NCBI GenBank assembly: GCA_964019695.1
Contig: CAXHUL010000214.1
Location: 1,426,001-1,490,000 of the forward strand
Length of the DNA stretch: 64,000 nt
Reading direction: 5' to 3'
Source: Loripinus fragilis
Taxonomy: Eukaryota > Mollusca > Bivalvia > Lucinida > Lucinidae
A program made the position numbers and the translations under genes. The notes under the pieces were generated by a model, which was given only the letters and a program-made list of their open reading frames with translations, did not search any database and was not told where the DNA came from. Below are positions 58,158 to 64,000 of this stretch, one piece after another (the first letter of the stretch is position 1; every line of letters starts with the position of its first letter).

Positions 58158-58975
58158 GAAGATCTTCCCATTAGGCCCCATTAGGCCACAGTAGCCGACC
58201 CGGTCTAAAACTTGAGTGGGTCACTTTCACGGACGGGCTCGAAACTGGTGCCAGAAGTTAGCCCCCGACCAGAGCTTCATTGTGAGGCATTGCCTAAAAT
58301 TTTCTGTCCCCCGAGTGCCGGGCAATAGCCCCTGAAAGGGCTTTCCGCACAATTTTCACGCCCTTATTTGAGCCACTTGTAGCCGAAGGAATTTTGCGCA
58401 AATGACTGAGAGGTGCTCCTGGGCACTGCTCATCACTTTGCAATAGGTTCCGGGGCTTTTCGCGAAGGTCGCGTTTTCTCGAACTTTGAGGGCATCAGTG
58501 GGTGGGGTGTGAAAACCTCCGAATGCATGGTTCTCAGCTCCTGCTGTGGGCAGCAAGCCAATTTTTTTTTCCAAAATGTTGACCTATAAAAGAGCTTACT
58601 CGGGTGTGAAAATTATCATTGTGCGCGCGCGCCCCGGACCGCAATTATGATATTTCCTGTTTTCCCATAGGGCCCAAGGCAAATGGGGATAGCGTTTGTA
58701 CGCGCTTTCTAAGGCTCTGATCGCTTTTAGATTTTGCACGCAGATAGGGCCAACAGAGGCGCAGGTATTGCCATGCGCACCCGCCCGCAACAATGTTTCG
58801 ATACCGAGTTATCGGGGTGTGGAAGTCCGCCGCCCCGAAGCTTTACGCGCTTCCGTCTCGCGAACTACTATTTTCATCATGCCCACACTGGCATCAGTTT
58901 GTAGTACGGGAGGCCGTCTACAAATGGTGAAAATTTCAAAGCTTTCCATCGGAAAATTAAAAGTTATGAGCATTA
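58158..58975 (+). repeat. Satellite unit M72 (818 bp)
   Basis: Private: cggtctaaaacttgagtgg, gtgccgggc, a T9 run, gcgtttgtac, aagctttcc. gcctaaaatt is shared with its neighbour M73. Confidence 0.95.
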
Positions 58976-59793
58976 GAAGATCTTCCCATTAGGCCCCATT
59001 AGGCCACAGTAACCGACCCGGCCTAAAACTTGCGCGGGTCACTTTCACGGACGGGCTCAAAACTGGTGCCAGAAGTTAGCCCCTGACCAGAGCTTCATTG
59101 TGAGGCATTGCCTAAAATTTTCCGTCCCCTGAGTGCCGCACAATGGCCCCTGAAAGGGCTTTCTGCACAATTTTCACGCCCTTATTTGAGCCACTTGTAG
59201 CCGAAGGAATTTTGCGCAAATGACTGAGAGGTGCTCCTGGGCACTGCTCATCTCTTTGCAATAGGTTCCGGGGCTTTTCGCGAAGGTCGCGTTTTCTCGA
59301 ACTTTGAGGGCATCAGTGGGTGGGGTGTGAAAACCTCCGAATGCATGGTTCTCAGCTCCTGCTGTGGGCAGCAAGCCAATTTTTTTTCCAAAATGTTGAC
59401 CTATAAAAGAGCTTACTGGGGTGTGAAAATTATCATTGTGCGCGCGCGCCCCGGACCGCAATTATGATATTTCCTGTTTTCCCATAGGGCCCAAGGCAAA
59501 TGGGGATAGCGGTTGTACGCGCTTTCTAAGGCTCTGATCGCTTTTAGATTTTGCACGCGGATAGGGCCAACAGAGGCGCAGGTATTGCCATGCGCACCCG
59601 CCCGCAACAATGTTTCGATACCGAGTTATCGGGGTGTGGAAGTCCGCCGCCCCGAAGCTTTACGCGCTGCCGTCTCGCGAACTACTATTTTCATCATGCC
59701 CATACTGGCATTAGTTTGTAGTACGGGAGGCCGTCTACAAATGGTAAAAATTTCAAAGCGTTCCATCGGAAAATTAAAAAGTTATGAGCATTA
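58976..59793 (+). repeat. Satellite unit M73 (818 bp)
   Basis: Private: agtaaccg, gccgcacaatggcc, catctctttgc, cgctgccgtc, cccatactggcattag, atggtaaaaatt. actggggtg as in M35/M50. Confidence 0.95.
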
Positions 59794-60612
59794 GAAGATC
59801 TTCACATTAGGCCCCATTAGGCCACAGTAGCCGACCCGGCCTAAAACTTGCGCGGGTCACTTTCACGGACGGGCTCGAAACTGGTGCCAGAAGTTAGCCC
59901 CCGACCAGAGCTTCATTGTGAGGCATTGCGTAAAATTTTCCGTCCCCAGAGTGCCGCGCAATAGCCCCTGAAAGGGCTTTCCGCACAATTTTCACGCCCT
60001 TATTTGAGCCACTTGTAGCCGAAGGAATTTTGCGCAAATGACTGAGAGGTGCTCCTGGGCACTGCTCATCACTTTGCAATAGGTTCCGGGGCTTTTCACG
60101 AAGGTCGCGTTTTCTCGAACTTTGAGGGCATCAGTGGGTGGGGTGTGAAAACCTCCGAATGCATGGTTCTCAGCTCCTGCTGTGGGCAGCAAGCCAATTT
60201 TTTTTCCAAAAAAGTTGACCTATAAAAGAGCTTACTCGGGTGTGAAAATTATCATTGTGCGCGCGCGCCCCGGACCGCAATTATGATATTTCCTGTTTTC
60301 CCATAGGGCCCAAGGCAAATGGGGATAGTGGTTGTACGCGCTTTCTAAGGCTCTGATCGCTTTTAGATTTTGCACGCGGATAGAGCCAACAGAGGCGCAG
60401 GTATTGCCATGCGCACCCGCCCGCAACAATGTTTCGATACCGAGTTATCGGGGTGTGGAAGTCCGCCGCCCCGAAGCTTTACGCGCTTCCGTCTCGCGAA
60501 CTACTATTTTCATCATGCCCACACTGGCATCAGTTTGTAGTACTAGAGGCCGTCTACAAATGGTGAAAATTTCAAAGCGTTCCATCTGAAAATTAAAAAG
60601 TTATGGGCATTA
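59794..60612 (+). repeat. Satellite unit M74 (819 bp)
   Basis: Private: cttcacattagg, gtccccagag, ccaaaaaagttg, atagtggttg, gatagagcc, tagtactagagg, catctgaaaatt, ttatgggc. Confidence 0.95.
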
Positions 60613-61430
60613 GAAGATCTTCCCATTAGGCCCCATTAGGCCACAGTAGCCGACCCGGCCTAAAACTTGCGCGGGTCACTTTCACGGACGGGCTCGAAAC
60701 TGGTGCCAGAAGTTAGCCCCCGACCGGAGCTTCATTGTGAGGCATTGCGTAAAATTTTCCGTCCCCCGAGTGCCGCGCAATAGCCCCTGAAAGGGCTTTC
60801 CGCCCAATTTTCACGCCCTTATTTGAGCCACTTGTAGCCGAAGGAATTTTGCGCAAATGACTGAGAGGTGCTCCTGGGCACTGCTCATCACTTTGCAATA
60901 GGTTCCGGGGCTTTTCGCAAAGGTCGCGTTTTCTCGAACTTTGAGGGCATCAGTGGGTGGGGTGTGAAAACCTCCGAATGCATGGTTCTCAGCTCCTGCT
61001 GTGGGCAGCAAGCCAATTTTTTTTCCAAAATGTTGACCTATAAAAGAGCTTACTCGGGTGTGAAAATTATCATTGTGCGCGCGCGCCCCGGACCGCAATT
61101 ATGATATTTCCTGTTTTCCCATAGGGCCCAAGGCAAATGGGGATAGCGGTTGTACGCGCTTTCTAAGGCTCTGATCGCTTTTAGATTTTGCACGCGGATA
61201 GGGCCAACAGAGGCGCAGGTATTGCCATGCGCACCCGCCCGCAACAATGTTTCGATACCGAGTTATCGGGGTGTGGAAGTCCGCCGCCCCAAAGCTTTAC
61301 GCGCTTCCGTCTCGCGAATTACTATTTTCATCATGCCCACACTGGCATCAGTTTGTAGTACGGGAGGCCGTCTACAAATGGTGAAAATTTCAAAGCCTTC
61401 CATCGGAAAATTAAAAAGTTATGAGCATTA
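60613..61430 (+). repeat. Satellite unit M75 (818 bp)
   Basis: Shares aaagccttcc with M76. Private: cgaccggagc, ccgcccaatt, ccccaaagc, gcgaattac. Confidence 0.95.
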
Positions 61431-62247
61431 GAAGATCTTCCCATTAGGCCCCATTAGGCCACAGTAGCCGACCCGGCCTAAAACTTGCGCGGGTCACTTT
61501 CACGGACGGGCTCGAAACTGGTGAAAGAAGTTAGCCCCCGACCAGAGCTTCATTGTGAGGCATTGCGTAAAATTTGTCGTCCCCCGAGTGCCGTGCAATA
61601 GCCCCTGAAAGGGCTTTCCGCACAATTTTCACGCTCTATTTGAGCCACTTGTAGCCGAAGGAATTTTGCGCAAATGACTGAGAGGTGCTCCTGGGCACTG
61701 CTCATCACTTTGCAATAGGTTCCGGGGCTTTTCGCGAAGGTCGCATTTTCTCGAACTTTGAGGGCATCAGTGGGTGGGGTGTGAAAACCTCCGAATGCAT
61801 GGTTCTCAGCTCCTGTTGTGGGCAGCAAGCCAATTTTTTTTCCAAAATGTTGACCTATAAAAGAGCTTACTCGGGTGTGAAAATTATCATTGTGCGCGCG
61901 TGCCCCGGACCGCAATTATGATATTTCCTGTTTTCCCATAGGGCCCAAGGCAAATGGGGATAGCGGTTGTACGCGCTTTCTAAGGCTCTGATCGCTTTTA
62001 GATTTTGCACGCGGATAGGGCCAACAGAGGCGCAGGTATTGCCATGCGCACCCGCCCGCAGCAATGTTTCGATACCGAGTTATCGGGGTGTGGAAGTCCG
62101 CCGCCCCGAAGCTTTACGCGCTTCCGTCTCGCAAACTACTATTTTCATCATGCCCACACTGGCATCAGTTTGTAGTACGGGAGGCCGTCTACAAATGGTG
62201 AAAATTTCAAAGCCTTCCATCGGAAAATTAAAAAGTTATGAGCATTA
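61431..62247 (+). repeat. Satellite unit M76 (817 bp)
   Basis: Pairs with M70 in its 5' half and shares aaagccttcc with M75 at its 3' end. Private: ggtgaaagaag, tcctgttgtgg, gcgcgcgtgcc. Confidence 0.95.
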
Positions 62248-63064
62248 GAAGATCTTCCCATTAGGCCCTATTAGGCCACAGTAGCCGACCCGGCCTAAAA
62301 CTTGCGCGGGTCACTTTCACGGACGGCTCGAAACTGGTGCCAGAAGTTAGCCCCCAACCAGAGCTTCATTGTGAGGCATTGCGTAAAATTTTCCGTCCCC
62401 CGAGTGCCGCGCAATAGCCCCTAAAAGGGCTTTCCGCACAATTTTCACGCCCTTATTTGAGCCACTTGTAGCCGAAGGAATTTTGCGCAAATGACTGAGA
62501 GGTGCTCCTGGGCACTGCTCATCACTTTGCAATAGGTTCCGGGGCTTTTGGCGAAGGTCGCGTTTTCTCGAACTTTGAGGGCATCAGTGGGTGGGGTGTG
62601 AAAACCTCCGAATGCATGGTTCTCAGCTCCTGCTGTGGGCAGCAAGCCAATTTTTTTTCCAAAATGTTGACCTATAAAAGAGCTTACTCGGGTGTGAAAA
62701 TTATCATTGTGCGCGCGCGCCCCGGACCGCAATTATGATATTTCCTGTTTTCCCATAGGGCCCAAGGCAAATGGGGATAGCGGTTGTACGCGCTTTCTAA
62801 GGCTCTGATTGCTTTTAGATTTTGCACGCGGATAGGGCCAACAAAGGCGCAGGTATTGCCATGCGCACCCGCCCGCAACAATGTTTCGATAACGAGTTAT
62901 CGGGGTGTGGAAGTCCGCCGCCCCGAAGCTTTACGCGCTTCCGTCTCGCGAACTACTATTTTCATCATGCCCACACTGGCATCAGTTTGTAGTACGGGAG
63001 GCCGTCTACAAATGGTGAAAATTTCAAAGCGTTCCATTGGAAAATTAAAAAGTTATGAGCATTA
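62248..63064 (+). repeat. Satellite unit M77 (817 bp)
   Basis: Pairs with M71. One base lost in ggacggctcg. Private: ctgattgc, gataacgag; ttttggcgaagg is shared with M62. Confidence 0.95.
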
Positions 63065-63881
63065 GAAGATCTTCCCATTAGGCCCCATTAGGCCACAGTA
63101 GCCGACCCGGCCTAAAACTTGCGCGGGTCACTTTCACCGACGGGCTCGAAACTGGTGCCAGAAGTTAGCCCCCGACCAGAGCTTCATTGTGAGGCATTGC
63201 GTAAAATTTTCCGTCCCCCGAGTGCCGCGCAATAGCCCCTGAAAGGGCTTTCCGCACAATTTTCACGCCCTTATTTGAGCCACTTGTAGCCGAAGGAATT
63301 TTGCGCAAATGACTGAGAGGTGCTCCTGGGCACTGCTCATCACTTTGGAATAGGTTCCGGGGCTTTTCGCGAAGGTCGCGTTTTCTCGAACTTTGAGGGC
63401 ATCAGTGGGTGGGGTGTGAAAACCTCTGAATGCATGGTTCTCAGCTCCTGCTGTGGGCAGCAAGCCAATTTTTTTTCAAAATGTTGACCTATAAAAGAGC
63501 TTACTCGGGTGTGAAAATTATCATTGTGCGCGCGCGCCCCGGACTGCAATTATGATATTTCCTGTTTTCCCATAGGGCCCAATGCAAATGGGGATAACGG
63601 TTGTACGCGCTTTCTAAGGCTCTGATCGCTTTTAGATTTTGCACGCGGATAGGGCCAACAGAGGCGCAGGTATTGCCATGCGCACCCGCCCGCAACAATG
63701 TTTCGATACCGAGTTATCGGGGTGTGGAAGTCCGCCGCCCCGAAGCTTTACGCGCTCCCGTCTCGCGAACTACTATTTTCATCATGCCCACACTGGCATC
63801 AGTTTGTAGTACGGGAGGCCGTCTACAAATGGTGAAAATTTCAAAGCGTTCCATCGGAAAATTAAAAAGTTATGAGCATTA
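63065..63881 (+). repeat. Satellite unit M78 (817 bp)
   Basis: Near consensus. Private: ttcaccgacgg, ctttggaatag, ggactgcaat, cccaatgcaaatg, ggataacgg, cgcgctcccgtc. Confidence 0.95.
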
Positions 63882-64000
63882 GAAGATCTTCCCATTAGGC
63901 CCCATTAGGCCACAGTAGCCGACCCGGCCTAAAACTTGCGCGGGTCACTTTCACGGACGGGCTCGAAACTGGTGCCAGAAGTTAGCCCCCGACCAGAGCT
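63882..64000 (+). repeat. Partial unit M79 (5' end)
   Basis: First 119 bp of a further unit, consensus-like. The array runs on beyond the window. Confidence 0.95.

Larger units (their letters stand above)
61431..63064 (+). repeat. Six-unit higher-order repeat, copy 2 (M76-M77)
   Basis: Counterpart of M70-M71 at offset 4908 bp. M76 has the additional aaagccttcc marker shared with its neighbour M75, showing later exchange between adjacent units. Confidence 0.8.
45066..63881 (+). repeat. Weakly structured zone (M56-M78)
   Basis: Twenty-three units, most near the consensus but carrying private single-base changes. There is no long higher-order period. The exceptions are similarity between immediate neighbours (M63/M64, M65/M66, M66/M67, M75/M76) and the six-unit period that links M70-M71 to M76-M77. 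Confidence 0.8.
1..64000 (+). repeat. 818-bp satellite array, head to tail, whole window
   Basis: The same unit recurs without interruption from base 1 to base 64000, always in the same orientation. Using the palindrome GAAGATCTTC (or GGAGATCTTC) as a phase marker gives 78 full copies of 815-822 bp, one 784-bp copy among them, and two partial end copies. No unrelated sequence longer than a few bases is inserted anywhere. Each unit normally contains one AAGCTT, AGATCT, GGGCCC, ATGCAT and TCGCGA site, so single-cutter digestion should give an 818-bp ladder. A uniform array of this size points to eukaryotic satellite DNA; the chromosomal position cannot be read from the window because no flank is present. 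Confidence 0.98.

Noticed and set aside
1..64000. CRISPR array
   Set aside because: Units are 818 bp and contiguous, with no short repeats separated by unique spacers.
1..64000. rDNA, 5S, tRNA or snRNA tandem cluster
   Set aside because: No conserved rRNA segments, cloverleaf or snRNA motifs could be found in the unit by eye.

Overview
The whole 64 kb window is one tandem satellite array. A unit of about 818 bp is repeated head to tail from end to end: 78 complete copies (called M1 to M78 here, each starting at the palindrome GAAGATCTTC), with part of a copy at each end (1-132 and 63882-64000). Copy length is nearly constant at 815-822 bp; the one exception is M9, 784 bp, which has lost 34 bp. 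By eye, copies differ from one another by roughly 1-2 %. I find no convincing protein-coding gene, rRNA, tRNA, transposon or CRISPR array. The open frames that recur in every unit are short, overlap on both strands, mostly begin at TTG or GTG rather than ATG, and are broken independently in different copies.

A uniform 64 kb array with layered higher-order structure is typical of eukaryotic heterochromatin (centromeric, pericentromeric or subtelomeric) and is not expected in a bacterium. An AT-rich motif at the 3' end of each unit resembles stretches I associate with invertebrate repeats, but this is a weak impression and I cannot name the organism.

Layout. (1) 1-about 12.8 kb: a 9-copy higher-order repeat of 7,326 bp; M0-M7 (1 to about 5.1-5.48 kb) recurs almost base for base at 7327 to about 12.4-12.8 kb, with one substitution noticed. 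(2) About 12.8-17.3 kb: M16-M21, a junction zone of recombinant copies that join markers of the first and second families. (3) 17.27-45.07 kb: a second higher-order repeat in two versions, A (M22-M37, 16 copies, 13.08 kb) and B (M38-M55, 18 copies, 14.71 kb). B has lost one copy by fusion of two neighbours and gained three unrelated-looking copies (M51-M53). Inside each version lies an older 3-copy duplication (M29-M31 and M32-M34; M44-M46 and M47-M49). (4) 45.07-64 kb: M56-M78, mostly close to consensus with private mutations and little higher-order structure, apart from a 6-copy period linking M70-M71 to M76-M77 and similarity between immediate neighbours.

The units do not work together as genes. 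The window records unequal crossing-over and conversion: a young homogenised zone at left, an intermediate one in the middle and older, less homogenised copies at right. Each unit also carries a fixed set of short sequence structures (palindrome, several hairpins, T8 run, TATA-like octamer, alternating GC tract), annotated once in M1.
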